Shown: positions 32,249-39,796 of the stretch, piece after piece
How the letters are laid out: every line of letters begins with the position of its first letter
Position numbering within the stretch: position 1 is the first letter of the stretch
Assembly (NCBI GenBank): GCA_024233285.1
Contig: JACKPU010000005.1
Span: 124,001 to 188,000 of the forward strand
Direction of reading: 5' to 3'
Length of the DNA: 64,000 nt
Origin: Opitutaceae bacterium
Lineage (GTDB): Bacteria > Verrucomicrobiota > Verrucomicrobiia > Opitutales > Opitutaceae
Translations under genes and position numbers: made by a program
The notes under the pieces: generated by a model
What the model saw: the letters and a program-made list of their open reading frames with translations, nothing else
Databases searched by the model: none
What the model was told of the DNA's origin: nothing

Positions 32249-32854
32249 ATGAGCACAGATACCGAAACAAATTCCGCTATTCCTGCGACCACCGAAACCG
32301 CACCCGCTCCGTCGTCCCCCCGCCCGCAACGGCGCGATGGCGGCGGTCGTGGTCCCCGTCGTGACAATCGCTCGCGCGAAGCTTCTGCCGCTGAGGAATC
32401 CGGCCTGATTGAAAAGGTCGTCTTCATCAACCGCTGCGCCAAGGTCGTCAAAGGTGGCCGTCGCTTCAGCTTCTCCGCTTTGTCCGTCGTCGGTGATGGC
32501 AAGGGCAAGATCGGCGTTGGCTACGGCAAGGCGAACGAAGTCCCGGATGCCATTCGCAAGAGCACCGCTCATGCGACCAAGCACATGGTGACCGTCAAAA
32601 TCAACGGCGACACCATCCCTCACGAAGTCATTGGTGAATACGATGGCGGTCGCGTTCTGCTCCGACCGGCTACGACTGGCACCGGCTTGATCGCGGGTGG
32701 CGGCGTGCGCGCGGTGCTTGAAGCAGCCGGCGTCAAAAATGTTCTCACCAAGTCCCTTGGCTCTAAGAACCACATCGCCGTGGTCAACGCCACGCTGCAA
32801 GGCCTGCGTCAGCTGCGGGTCTCCGCCGATTTCAAGGAAGCGTTGAAAAGCTGA
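32249..32854 (+). CDS. rpsE: 30S ribosomal protein S5 with N-terminal extension
   Basis: 201 residues against about 165 in E. coli. The core starts near residue 52 (LIEKVVFINRCAKVVKGGRRFSFSALSVVGDG) and includes GKIGVGYGKANEVPDAIRK and the ribosomal decoding-fidelity region. The first 50 residues are a low-complexity Ser/Thr/Ala/Pro/Arg tail (APAPSSPRPQRRDGGGRG). S5 helps unwind mRNA at the entry tunnel. rpmD (L30), which normally follows, is absent: rplO is next after 65 bases. Confidence 0.96.
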   Translation: MSTDTETNSAIPATTETAPAPSSPRPQRRDGGGRGPRRDNRSREASAAEESGLIEKVVFINRCAKVVKGGRRFSFSALSVVGDGKGKIGVGYGKANEVPDAIRKSTAHATKHMVTVKINGDTIPHEVIGEYDGGRVLLRPATTGTGLIAGGGVRAVLEAAGVKNVLTKSLGSKNHIAVVNATLQGLRQLRVSADFKEALKS

Positions 32855-32872
32855 TCCACCTTTAATCCGAGT

Positions 32873-32897
32873 CTTGTCCGCTCCAATTGCGGACGAG
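32873..32897 (+). promoter_or_regulatory. Nine-bp hairpin before rplO
   Basis: CTTGTCCGC (32873-32881) pairs fully with GCGGACGAG (32889-32897, one G-U) around loop TCCAATT. It occupies the place of the missing rpmD gene and ends 22 bases before rplO. No T-run follows. It may regulate rplO or protect processed mRNA ends. Confidence 0.45.
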
Positions 32898-32919
32898 GCG
32901 ACCCAACACCAGGAATATC

Positions 32920-33366
32920 ATGAAACTCCACGAACTCAAAAATGTTGCCGGTGCGGTGCACCGCAAAAAGCGCGTTGGCTGCGGCGAAGGCGGCGGCCAT
33001 GGCAAGACCTCCGGTCGCGGTGGCAAAGGCCAGACGGCCCGCTCCGGCGGCAGCATCCGCCCCGGCTTCGAAGGCGGTCAGATGCCGCTCTACCGCAAGC
33101 TTCCGCACCGCGGTTTCAACAGCGCCAACTTCCGCACCGAGATCGCGATTGTGAATCTCGGCGATCTGGAATCGCTCGACGCGTCGATCACGGAAGTGAA
33201 CGCTGCGGTGCTCTCCGAGCACGGTTTACTCCGCCGACGCGAGACCCAAGTCAAAATCTTGGGCAACGGTGAAATCACCCGTGCGTTCAAGGTCACTGCG
33301 GCCAAGTTCTCTGAGTCGGCCAAGGCCAAGCTCGAAAAAGCCGGTGGCCAAGCCATCGTCGCCTGA
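32920..33366 (+). CDS. rplO: 50S ribosomal protein L15
   Basis: 148 residues from the ATG at 32920, preceded by AGGAA; an upstream in-frame start at 32887 falls inside the hairpin. The Gly-rich rRNA-binding region HRKKRVGCGEGGGHGKTSGRGGKGQ and SIRPGFEGGQMPLYRKLPHRGF (in pieces) are typical, as is the C-terminal KAKLEKAGGQAIV. L15 is a late-assembly protein. Confidence 0.96.
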   Translation: MKLHELKNVAGAVHRKKRVGCGEGGGHGKTSGRGGKGQTARSGGSIRPGFEGGQMPLYRKLPHRGFNSANFRTEIAIVNLGDLESLDASITEVNAAVLSEHGLLRRRETQVKILGNGEITRAFKVTAAKFSESAKAKLEKAGGQAIVA

Positions 33367-33372
33367 TGCCAT

Positions 33373-33395
33373 GGGCGAGTAACCTTACTTCGCCC
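33373..33395 (+). terminator. Hairpin with weak T-rich tail between rplO and secY
   Basis: GGGCGAGT (33373-33380) pairs with ACTTCGCCC (33387-33395) with one bulged T and loop AACCTT, followed by ACTTTCTCTT. It starts seven bases after the rplO stop. It could act as a partial terminator that lowers secY expression relative to ribosomal genes. Confidence 0.5.
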
Positions 33396-33434
33396 ACTTT
33401 CTCTTAGCGTCCGGATTTTAGATACCTCCCATTA

Positions 33435-34934
33435 ATGTTCTCCGCCTTTACGAATTCGCTCAAGATTCCCGAGCTGCGGTCGCGCATTCTCTACACCCTG
33501 TCACTCCTGTTTGTGGCCCGGGTGGCTGCGCATATTCCGTTGCCGGGCATCGATCCTCATCCGTTGCAGCAATTTTTTGCTGACCAGACTGCAGGAGGCG
33601 GGGGAGCGCTGGTTGGTCTCTACAATATGTTCACCGGTGGTGCGCTGGTTAAGGGGGCCATCGCTGCGCTTGGCATCATGCCTTACATCAGTGCGTCGAT
33701 TATCTTCCAGCTAATGACCGCAGTGGTTCCGGCACTCAGCCGTCTCCAACAGGAAGGTGATGTCGGTCGGCAAAAGCTGACCCAATATACGCGTTACGCC
33801 ACGGTCGTTATCTGTATCGTGCAAGGCGCCCTGTTGATTCTGGCCTTGGAAAACCCCGGTCGTTTGTTCCCCGGTTATGATGTGAATCTCTACGGCCCCA
33901 TTGTAATGGTGGGGAAGGTGGGCTTCTTGATCACCTCGGTCATCTATATGACCGCCGGCACCATGTTGCTGATGTGGCTTGGTGAACAGATCACCCAGCG
34001 CGGTATTGGTAACGGTGTGTCGTTGCTCATCACGATCGGTATCTTGTCCGACATCCCGGCCGCCGCCGCCGCGACTTACCAACTCTTCTTTGCCCCCATC
34101 GGTGTGGCTCGACTCGGTTTGCCCCAAGGCATTGTGATGGTGCTTCTGTTCCTCGTGGTCACCATGGGCATTATCATGGTGGTCCAGGGGCAGCGCAAAA
34201 TCCCGGTCCAATATGCCAAGCGCGTCGTGGGTAACAAGGTCATGGGTGGCCAGAGTTCGTTCCTGCCCTTGAAGGTGAACTACTCGGGTGTCATGCCCGT
34301 GATCTTCGCCAGCGCGATCCTGCTCTTTCCTCAGCAAATCTTTGCCCAAATCGGTGCGGCGTTTAATATCAAGTTCCTCATCGAATTCTCCGAGCAACTG
34401 CTGCGCGGTCATTGGACTTACTATGCAATTTACGCCGGCCTGATCCTGTTCTTCAGCTACTTCTGGGTTTCGGTCATGTTCAAACCGATCCAGATTGCCG
34501 ATGACCTGAAGAAATACGGCGGCTACATCCCTGGCGTGCGTCCCGGCGAACCCACGGCTCAGTTTTTGGACTTTATCATGACCCGGCTTACGCTTGCCGG
34601 TGCACTCTTCCTGACGGTTATCGCCGTCATGCCGGACTTCCTGCTTTTCGAACTCAACGTTCCGCAACGCATCGCCATCTTCTTCGGCGGCACCGGCATG
34701 TTGATCACCGTCGGCGTCATCCTCGACACGATGCGCCAAGTGGAGACCTTCCTGCTCCAGCGTCACTATGACGGCTTTTTGAAAAAGGGACGTGTTCGTG
34801 CCCGCAGCACCGCCCGTCAAGGTATGACCGGCGATGCGCTTAGTTCGGATGCCGTCATGAAAATCGTGGTCCCGATGACGATCATCTTCCTGATCGGTAT
34901 CATTGCTTGGGCTATTCAGGCTTTTGCACTTTAG
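33435..34934 (+). CDS. secY: Preprotein translocase subunit SecY with an extra C-terminal helix
   Basis: 499 residues, about 55-60 more than E. coli SecY. The ten SecY helices are readable: SRILYTLSLLFVARVAAHIPLPGID, GGALVKGAIAALGIMPYISASI, ALSRLQQEGDVGRQKL, GNGVSLLITIGI, GQRKIPVQYAKRVVG, LPLKVNYSGVMPVIFA and KKYGGYIPGVRPGE. Most SecY proteins end soon after helix 10. Here a positively charged linker (RVRARSTARQGMTG) leads to another hydrophobic segment (about residues 474-497, IVVPMTIIFLIGIIAWAIQ), an apparent eleventh helix. Partner SecE is at 9173. The next genes are the adk-like gene and map. Confidence 0.97.
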   Translation: MFSAFTNSLKIPELRSRILYTLSLLFVARVAAHIPLPGIDPHPLQQFFADQTAGGGGALVGLYNMFTGGALVKGAIAALGIMPYISASIIFQLMTAVVPALSRLQQEGDVGRQKLTQYTRYATVVICIVQGALLILALENPGRLFPGYDVNLYGPIVMVGKVGFLITSVIYMTAGTMLLMWLGEQITQRGIGNGVSLLITIGILSDIPAAAAATYQLFFAPIGVARLGLPQGIVMVLLFLVVTMGIIMVVQGQRKIPVQYAKRVVGNKVMGGQSSFLPLKVNYSGVMPVIFASAILLFPQQIFAQIGAAFNIKFLIEFSEQLLRGHWTYYAIYAGLILFFSYFWVSVMFKPIQIADDLKKYGGYIPGVRPGEPTAQFLDFIMTRLTLAGALFLTVIAVMPDFLLFELNVPQRIAIFFGGTGMLITVGVILDTMRQVETFLLQRHYDGFLKKGRVRARSTARQGMTGDALSSDAVMKIVVPMTIIFLIGIIAWAIQAFAL

Positions 34935-34952
34935 TTCTTTACTCCGGTCGTG

Positions 34953-35366
34953 ATGACGTCCATCTTCGACCTTTTCTCAGGTTGCGGCGTCTCCGCCAAA
35001 ACCAAGTTAGTATGCCTGGGATCGATGGGTGAAAGCCTTTCGCCTTGGGTTCGTTCTTTGAATCTTGAGCACGTCTCTCCCGCCGGATCGTCCCGGTCGG
35101 AGATTTCGCGCGGCCCTGCCAAAGGGGCTGACCAAACGCTGGCTTCGCTTCGCCGCTGGTTCTTCGCGCGCAAACCTGATGCGGGTTTTGTCCTCAGTGA
35201 CTTCCCGGCTACGCTGCTCCAAGCAATCGTGTTTGATGAATGGCTCGACGCCCGGGCGGAAACGCTCACGGCGGTCGTCGTCGGCGAAAACGCCGACCCT
35301 GCAGTCATCAATCACTATCGCACGCTTGGCCTTCTGATTGAACGGCCTGAACTCTCCGCCGCATGA
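34953..35366 (+). CDS. Degenerate adenylate-kinase-like protein in the adk position
   Basis: 137 residues from the ATG at 34953 (a GTG at 34950 is also possible). Its order of motifs follows adenylate kinase in shrunken form. KLVCLGSMGESLSPWVRSL stands where the P-loop GAPGSGKGT should be, LEHVSPAGSSRSEISRGPAKG matches the AMP-binding HISTGDLLR-EI--G block, and GFVLSDFPATLLQAIVFDEWL matches GFLLDGFPRT--QA. The P-loop lysine is gone, DGFPRT has become SDFPAT (losing a key Arg), and the whole LID/NMP core is about 80 residues short. It cannot be an active kinase by known rules. It sits between secY and map, the classical adk site, and overlaps map by four bases, so it is still co-translated. 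Confidence 0.7.
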   Translation: MTSIFDLFSGCGVSAKTKLVCLGSMGESLSPWVRSLNLEHVSPAGSSRSEISRGPAKGADQTLASLRRWFFARKPDAGFVLSDFPATLLQAIVFDEWLDARAETLTAVVVGENADPAVINHYRTLGLLIERPELSAA

Positions 35367-36130
35367 GCATGGTAAAAAACCAGCAGCAGATTGCCCGGAT
35401 GCGTGAAGCGTGTGCCGTGGCTGCCACCGTTCTTCAGCAAGTGAAGGCACTGGTCAGACCCGGCGTTACGACCCAAGACTTGGATGAGGCAGGCCGCGAT
35501 TTCATGGCGGCCCTCGGTGCGCGCAGCGCAGATTACGGATATCAAATCGGTTCCCGCCGCTATCCGGCCCACACCTGCATTTCCGTGAATGAGGAAGTTG
35601 TGCATGGGGTGCCGTCACTTCGGCGCGTTCTGCAGGACGGTGACATCGTTTCCCTTGATGTCACCGTGGCTTACAACGGCTTCATCGGCGACAATGCCCT
35701 GACGATCCCCGTCGGAGCGATCGATCCACGCTTGGAAAAGCTGGTTCGTGTCACCGAGGAATCTCTCGCCATCGGCATCAAGCAGGCGACGATCGGCAAT
35801 CGGATTGGTGACATTTCGCACGCCATTCAATCCTATGTTGAATCGCACGGTTACAGTGTCGTGCGTGATCTGGTTGGCCACGGGGTGGGGGAGCAAATGC
35901 ATGAACCCCCGGAAGTGCCCAACTTTGGGCGCCGCAACTCCGGACCGGTTATCAAACCCGGCATGACCCTTGCAATCGAACCCATGGTCAACATGGGCGG
36001 TTACCGGACGAAAACCCTCTCGGATGGCTGGACGGTCGTTACGGCTGATAACTCACCGTCCGCGCATTTCGAACACACCGTGCTCACGACAGAACAAGGC
36101 CCTGAGGTCCTCACAGTGCCTCCGCAGTAA
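35363..36130 (+). CDS. map: Methionine aminopeptidase, type I
   Basis: 255 residues, normal length. The five metal ligands are visible: Asp in DGDIVSLDVTVAYNGFIGDNAL (two Asp), His in VGHGVGEQMHEPP, Glu in TLAIEPMV and Glu in SAHFEHTVL. The substrate-pocket His is in ARRYPAHTCISVN-like RRYPAHTCISVNEEVVHG. It removes the initiator methionine from new proteins. It overlaps the adk-like gene by ATGA. infA and rpmJ, which often follow map, are absent: rpsM is next after 48 bases. Confidence 0.97.
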   Translation: MSMVKNQQQIARMREACAVAATVLQQVKALVRPGVTTQDLDEAGRDFMAALGARSADYGYQIGSRRYPAHTCISVNEEVVHGVPSLRRVLQDGDIVSLDVTVAYNGFIGDNALTIPVGAIDPRLEKLVRVTEESLAIGIKQATIGNRIGDISHAIQSYVESHGYSVVRDLVGHGVGEQMHEPPEVPNFGRRNSGPVIKPGMTLAIEPMVNMGGYRTKTLSDGWTVVTADNSPSAHFEHTVLTTEQGPEVLTVPPQ

Positions 36131-36178
36131 CACTTTTCTCTCTCAACTTTTACAAACCAACTCTTAACCTAAATCACC

Positions 36179-36556
36179 ATGCCACGTCTCCTCGGTGTAG
36201 AAATCCCTGCGAACAAGAAAGTCGCATACTCCCTCCGTTACATCAACGGTATTGGGCCCGCGCGCGCTGACATCATTGTCAAGGAAGCCGGCCTCAATGC
36301 CGACATGCGCGCCAACGATCTTGATGAGGAGCAGCTCAACAAGATCATGCAGGTCATCAGCGAGCACAAGTGGCTCGTCGAGGGTGACCTTCGCCGCGAT
36401 ATCGCTGCCAACCTGAAGCGTCTTCAGGCCATCAATTGCTACCGTGGCATCCGTCACCGCCGCGGCCTCCCCGTGCGCGGCCAGCGCACGAGCACCAACG
36501 CCCGCACCCGCAAGGGCGCGCGCAAGACCATCGGTGTGACGAAAGCCGCCAAATAA
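36179..36556 (+). CDS. rpsM: 30S ribosomal protein S13
   Basis: 125 residues, normal length. PRLLGVEIPANKKVAYSLRYINGIGPARA (in pieces), LNADMRANDLDEEQLNKI and CYRGIRHRRGLPVRGQRTSTNARTRKG are diagnostic. S13 contacts the P-site tRNA and the L5 bridge. It begins the alpha-operon part of the cluster. Confidence 0.97.
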   Translation: MPRLLGVEIPANKKVAYSLRYINGIGPARADIIVKEAGLNADMRANDLDEEQLNKIMQVISEHKWLVEGDLRRDIAANLKRLQAINCYRGIRHRRGLPVRGQRTSTNARTRKGARKTIGVTKAAK

Positions 36557-36568
36557 TCCATTCCCATC

Positions 36569-37138
36569 ATGGCTGAAGAAAAGTCCGAACCCAAGACCGA
36601 GAAGGCTGCAACAGCAGCTCCGGCTACCAAGCCTGCCAAGGGCGCCAAGCCTGCCGCTGAAACCACTCAAGTTGCGACCGAGCAGAAGCCGGTTGAAACC
36701 ATTGGTGGCGTGGCCAAGCAGCCCACCGCTGAAGACCTCCTGAAGGAAGAGCTGGGCGCGATCAAGATCCGCAAGGCCAAGGGCTCCAAGAATATCACCT
36801 CGGGCATCGCCAACGTGCTTGCCTCCTTCAATAACACGATCGTTTCCATTACCGATCAGAAGGGTGCTGTCATCTCGTGGTCCAGTGCCGGCAAGTGCAA
36901 CTTCCGAGGTTCCCGGAAATCCACTGCTTACGCCGCCCAGGTTGTGGCCCAGGACGCCGCTCGCAACGCCATGGCGCATGGTTTGAAGGACATCGTCATC
37001 CGCATTTCCGGTCCGGGTATGGGCCGCGACAGCGCCATCCGCGGCCTGCAAGCCATCGGTTTGGAAATCACCTCGATCATCGACGTCACGCCGGTGCCGC
37101 ACAACGGCTGCCGTCCGCGCAAACGTCGCCGCGTCTGA
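36569..37138 (+). CDS. rpsK: 30S ribosomal protein S11 with long N-terminal extension
   Basis: 189 residues against about 129 normally. The S11 core starts near residue 62 (IRKAKGSKNITSGIANVLASF) and runs through NNTIVSITDQKGAVISWSSAG, FRGSRKSTAYAAQVVAQ and DVTPVPHNGCRPRKRRRV. The first 60 residues are Ala/Lys/Glu/Pro-rich (EKAATAAPATKPAKGAKPAA) and probably disordered, ending in an acidic helix (PTAEDLLKEELG). S11 is on the 30S platform beside S7 and the mRNA exit channel, so the tail could reach the Shine-Dalgarno region; that is inference. Confidence 0.96.
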   Translation: MAEEKSEPKTEKAATAAPATKPAKGAKPAAETTQVATEQKPVETIGGVAKQPTAEDLLKEELGAIKIRKAKGSKNITSGIANVLASFNNTIVSITDQKGAVISWSSAGKCNFRGSRKSTAYAAQVVAQDAARNAMAHGLKDIVIRISGPGMGRDSAIRGLQAIGLEITSIIDVTPVPHNGCRPRKRRRV

Positions 37139-37169
37139 TCCGACTTTAACACTAAAATATCCTCCCTCC

Positions 37170-37784
37170 ATGGCTCGTTACACAGGACCAACCACCCGCC
37201 TCAGCCGTCGTTTCAACCAACACATCCTTGGTTCCGGCAAGGCCCTCGAGCGTCGCGCCTATCCGCCCGGCCAGCATGGCCCGCGCCTCCGTCGCAACAA
37301 GCAATCCGAATACGCGATCGGCCTCAACGAAAAGCAGAAGCTCCGTTACATCTACGGCCTGCTTGAGCGCCAGTTCCGTCGCCTTTTCGAAAAGGCTAAG
37401 CGTGAACGTGGCGTCACCGGCGAGCGCTTTCTTCAGTTGCTCGAAACTCGCCTGGACAGCGTCGTTTACCTTCTTGGTCTTGCCAAGTCGCGTGCCGCCG
37501 CCCGCCAGTTTGTCAACCACGGCCACATCCGCGTGAACGGCCACAAGGTCGACATCGCGAGCTACAGCGTGCAAGCCGGTGATGAAATCGAAGTCAAGGG
37601 CGCCCCGGCATCCCGCCAGATGGCCACCCGCAACCTCGAGGAAAACCGCATTCGCACCGTGCCCGGCTGGCTGAGCATGGACAACGAGGCCCTCAAGGCC
37701 AAAGTCAACCGCCTGCCCACCCGTGACGAAATGGAGCAGGGCATCAACGAACAGATCATCGTCGAGTTCTACTCGCGCTTCTGA
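37170..37784 (+). CDS. rpsD: 30S ribosomal protein S4, zinc-free form
   Basis: 204 residues. ARYTGPTTRLSRRFNQHILG and PPGQHGPRLRRNKQSEYAI open the protein, and the S4 RNA-binding domain reads RLDSVVYLLGLAKSRAAARQFVNHGHIRVNG (in pieces). The N-terminal four-cysteine zinc motif of the C+ type is absent, so this is a C- form. S4 starts 30S assembly and in E. coli represses the alpha operon. Confidence 0.97.
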   Translation: MARYTGPTTRLSRRFNQHILGSGKALERRAYPPGQHGPRLRRNKQSEYAIGLNEKQKLRYIYGLLERQFRRLFEKAKRERGVTGERFLQLLETRLDSVVYLLGLAKSRAAARQFVNHGHIRVNGHKVDIASYSVQAGDEIEVKGAPASRQMATRNLEENRIRTVPGWLSMDNEALKAKVNRLPTRDEMEQGINEQIIVEFYSRF

Positions 37785-37832
37785 TTCGCCTGTTTTTCTC
37801 AACCATCACGCTCAACCCAAGAGTTAATCGCC

Positions 37833-38834
37833 ATGCCCAAACGTCTCGGAAAGTTCGAATTACCGAACAAGCTCACCAAGGTCGAAGAAGGCTCTACGGA
37901 GACTTACGCCAAGTTTATCGCCGAACCCTTCGAGGCCGGTTACGGTCACACGATTGGCAATTCGCTGCGCCGTGTGCTCCTCAGTTCCATTGAGGGCGCC
38001 GCCATCTCCTCGATCAAAATCGAGGGCGTCAGCCACGAGTTTCAAAGCATTGACGGTGTCGTTGAGGACGTCACCGACATCGTGCTCAACCTCAAGAAAG
38101 TCCTGATCGTCTCGCACAAACGCGAGGCTCTCAACCTGCGCATCAGCGTCAACAAAAGCGGTCCCGTCACCGCCGCCGATATCCAGGCTGACGCCAACAT
38201 CACCGTCATCAATCCGGATCAAGTCATCTGCACGCTCGACAGCAAGCGTGCCTTTGACGCGGAAATTGAGATTAAGACCGGTCGCGGTTACTATCCTGGT
38301 GAGCAGAATAAGAAAGAAGAGCAGGCTATCGGTGTTATTCCGATCGACTCGCTTTTCTCACCCGTGACGCTCGTCAAATACGCGGTCGAAAACACTCGCG
38401 TGGGTCAGATCACCGACTACGACAAGCTCATCCTCGAAGTCTGGACCGACGGCCGCATCACGCCGGACGACTCGCTCAAGCAAGCCGCCTCCATTCTCAA
38501 GCATCACCTCGACGTGTTCGACCGCGTTTCCGAGGAGGCCTACGAATTCGAAAACCAGCAGTCCGAGGTCAGCGAAGAGCAGAACAAGCTCCGCAAGCTC
38601 CTCAATATGTCGGTCAACGAAATCGAACTCTCCGTTCGCGCCGCCAACTGCCTGAACAACGCCAACATCACCACCGTCGGCGAGCTGGCCATGAAGTCGG
38701 AGCAGGAGATGCTCAAATACCGCAATTTCGGCAAGAAGTCGCTCAACGAAATCAAGGACAAGCTCGAGGCTCTCGGTCTCTCGCTGGGCATGAAGTTCGA
38801 CGAACGCCTTCTCGACTCGAAGAAAGAACTCTAA
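37833..38834 (+). CDS. rpoA: RNA polymerase subunit alpha
   Basis: 333 residues, normal length. The N-terminal assembly domain has AEPFEAGYGHTIGNSLRRVLLSSIEGAA and SIKIEGVSHEFQSIDGVVEDV. The linker is acidic. The C-terminal domain that contacts promoter UP elements and activators reads LSVRAANCLNNANITTVGELAMKSEQEMLKYRNFGKKSLNEIKDKL (in pieces). With rpoB and rpoC in this window, the whole polymerase core except omega is encoded here. Confidence 0.98.
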   Translation: MPKRLGKFELPNKLTKVEEGSTETYAKFIAEPFEAGYGHTIGNSLRRVLLSSIEGAAISSIKIEGVSHEFQSIDGVVEDVTDIVLNLKKVLIVSHKREALNLRISVNKSGPVTAADIQADANITVINPDQVICTLDSKRAFDAEIEIKTGRGYYPGEQNKKEEQAIGVIPIDSLFSPVTLVKYAVENTRVGQITDYDKLILEVWTDGRITPDDSLKQAASILKHHLDVFDRVSEEAYEFENQQSEVSEEQNKLRKLLNMSVNEIELSVRAANCLNNANITTVGELAMKSEQEMLKYRNFGKKSLNEIKDKLEALGLSLGMKFDERLLDSKKEL

Positions 38835-38915
38835 TTCTAACCGGCTCTCGCGCCGTCCGCGCCGCCCTACGCTGCGACCGGATTGCCGATCGGGAGCCCC
38901 TCAACCCACCTACCA

Positions 38916-39434
38916 ATGCGTCACAAAAAACACCGCGCTACCCTTGGCGTTACTCGTGAACACCGTGAGGCGATGCTGTCCAATCTGGCGGCCTCGCTGA
39001 TCACGCACGATCGCATCAAGACCACCGTGACCAAGGCCAAGGCCTTGCGTCCCTTCGTTGAAAAAGTCATCACCAAGGCCAAGCGTGCCGCGGCAAAGAC
39101 CGATGCCAAGGATGCCCTGCATCTGCGCCGTTTGGCTCACGCCGATCTGCGTGATGAGGACGCCCTGACGCTTCTCTTCAACGAAAAGGTCAAGGAGTTC
39201 GCCAATCGCACCGGCGGCTACACCCGCATCTACAAGCTCGGGCCGCGCGCCAGCGATGCCACCGAGATGGCGCTCATCGAATTGGTTAAGGCTGACGATC
39301 AGGGCTACAAGAAGTCCAAGGGTCGCAAGCCGGCCAAGGCCAAGAAGGCGACCAAGCCGGCCAAGGACGAAGCCACACCGGCGGAACCGGCCGCCGAGGC
39401 CGCTCCAGCTGCTGAAGGCGAAGCCAAGGCCTGA
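38916..39434 (+). CDS. rplQ: 50S ribosomal protein L17 with C-terminal extension
   Basis: 172 residues from the ATG at 38916; an in-frame start at 38883 has no support. The core MRHKKHRATLGVTREHREAML, NLAASLITHDRIKTTVTKAKALRPFVEK and GGYTRIYKLGPRASDATEMALIEL is complete by about residue 128. A 45-residue tail of Lys/Ala/Pro/Glu repeats follows (KPAKAKKATKPAKDEATPAE). L17 lies near the tunnel exit. It is the last gene of the ribosomal cluster and is followed by a strong terminator. Confidence 0.96.
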   Translation: MRHKKHRATLGVTREHREAMLSNLAASLITHDRIKTTVTKAKALRPFVEKVITKAKRAAAKTDAKDALHLRRLAHADLRDEDALTLLFNEKVKEFANRTGGYTRIYKLGPRASDATEMALIELVKADDQGYKKSKGRKPAKAKKATKPAKDEATPAEPAAEAAPAAEGEAKA

Positions 39435-39460
39435 GCCTCATCAGAGAAAACTCTCTTCCA

Positions 39461-39496
39461 ACGCGTCGAAGCTTCCTTCGGCGCGTTTTTCTTTTC
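39461..39496 (+). terminator. Terminator of the ribosomal protein/rpoA cluster
   Basis: AACGCGTCGAAG (39461-39472) pairs with CTTCGGCGCGTT (39477-39488), 12 bp with one G-U, loop CTTC, then TTTTTCTTTTC. It starts 27 bases after the rplQ stop. Confidence 0.93.
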
Positions 39497-39516
39497 TAAG
39501 CTGTCATCATTCAAGC

Positions 39517-39735
39517 GTGACCGGAGCCATCGTCATTTACTGTTCAGTCACGGGCCTGCTGTTTCTGGGCCTTTGGCTTTACTATGACCGCCGGGATCAC
39601 ACGCGCTTTGAGCTGAAACGGCGGCGCACCACGTTTCATTGCATTCGATGTGATCGCATCTACGAGGTGGCCGGCGAGGTGGAGTTGTGCCGGTGCCCCC
39701 GATGTGACCATGAAAATGCGCGTTTAAAGTTCTAG
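39517..39735 (+). CDS. Small membrane protein with a zinc-ribbon tail
   Basis: 72 residues from the GTG at 39517, just after the rplQ terminator. One N-terminal membrane helix (VTGAIVIYCSVTGLLFLGLW, residues 1-20) is followed by a basic stretch (DRRDHTRFELKRRRT) and a compact zinc-ribbon with FHCIRCDRIYEV and CRCPRCDHEN: two CxxC pairs plus one extra Cys. No function is known to me; tiny proteins of this kind are sometimes annotated as HypA-like only because of the ribbon. It lies 61 bases upstream of guaA on the same strand and could share its transcript. Confidence 0.7.
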   Translation: MTGAIVIYCSVTGLLFLGLWLYYDRRDHTRFELKRRRTTFHCIRCDRIYEVAGEVELCRCPRCDHENARLKF

Positions 39736-39796
39736 TCGCCTTGATGCCGGTTTCTTTTTTCCTGTATCTTTTCCCTTTACCGCTCCCTTATCCCGT

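Noticed and set aside
32855..32919. A short rpmD gene between rpsE and rplO.
   Set aside because: Only 65 bases are available and no L30-like frame exists.
36131..36178. An rpmJ or infA gene between map and rpsM.
   Set aside because: The 48-base gap is too small for either.
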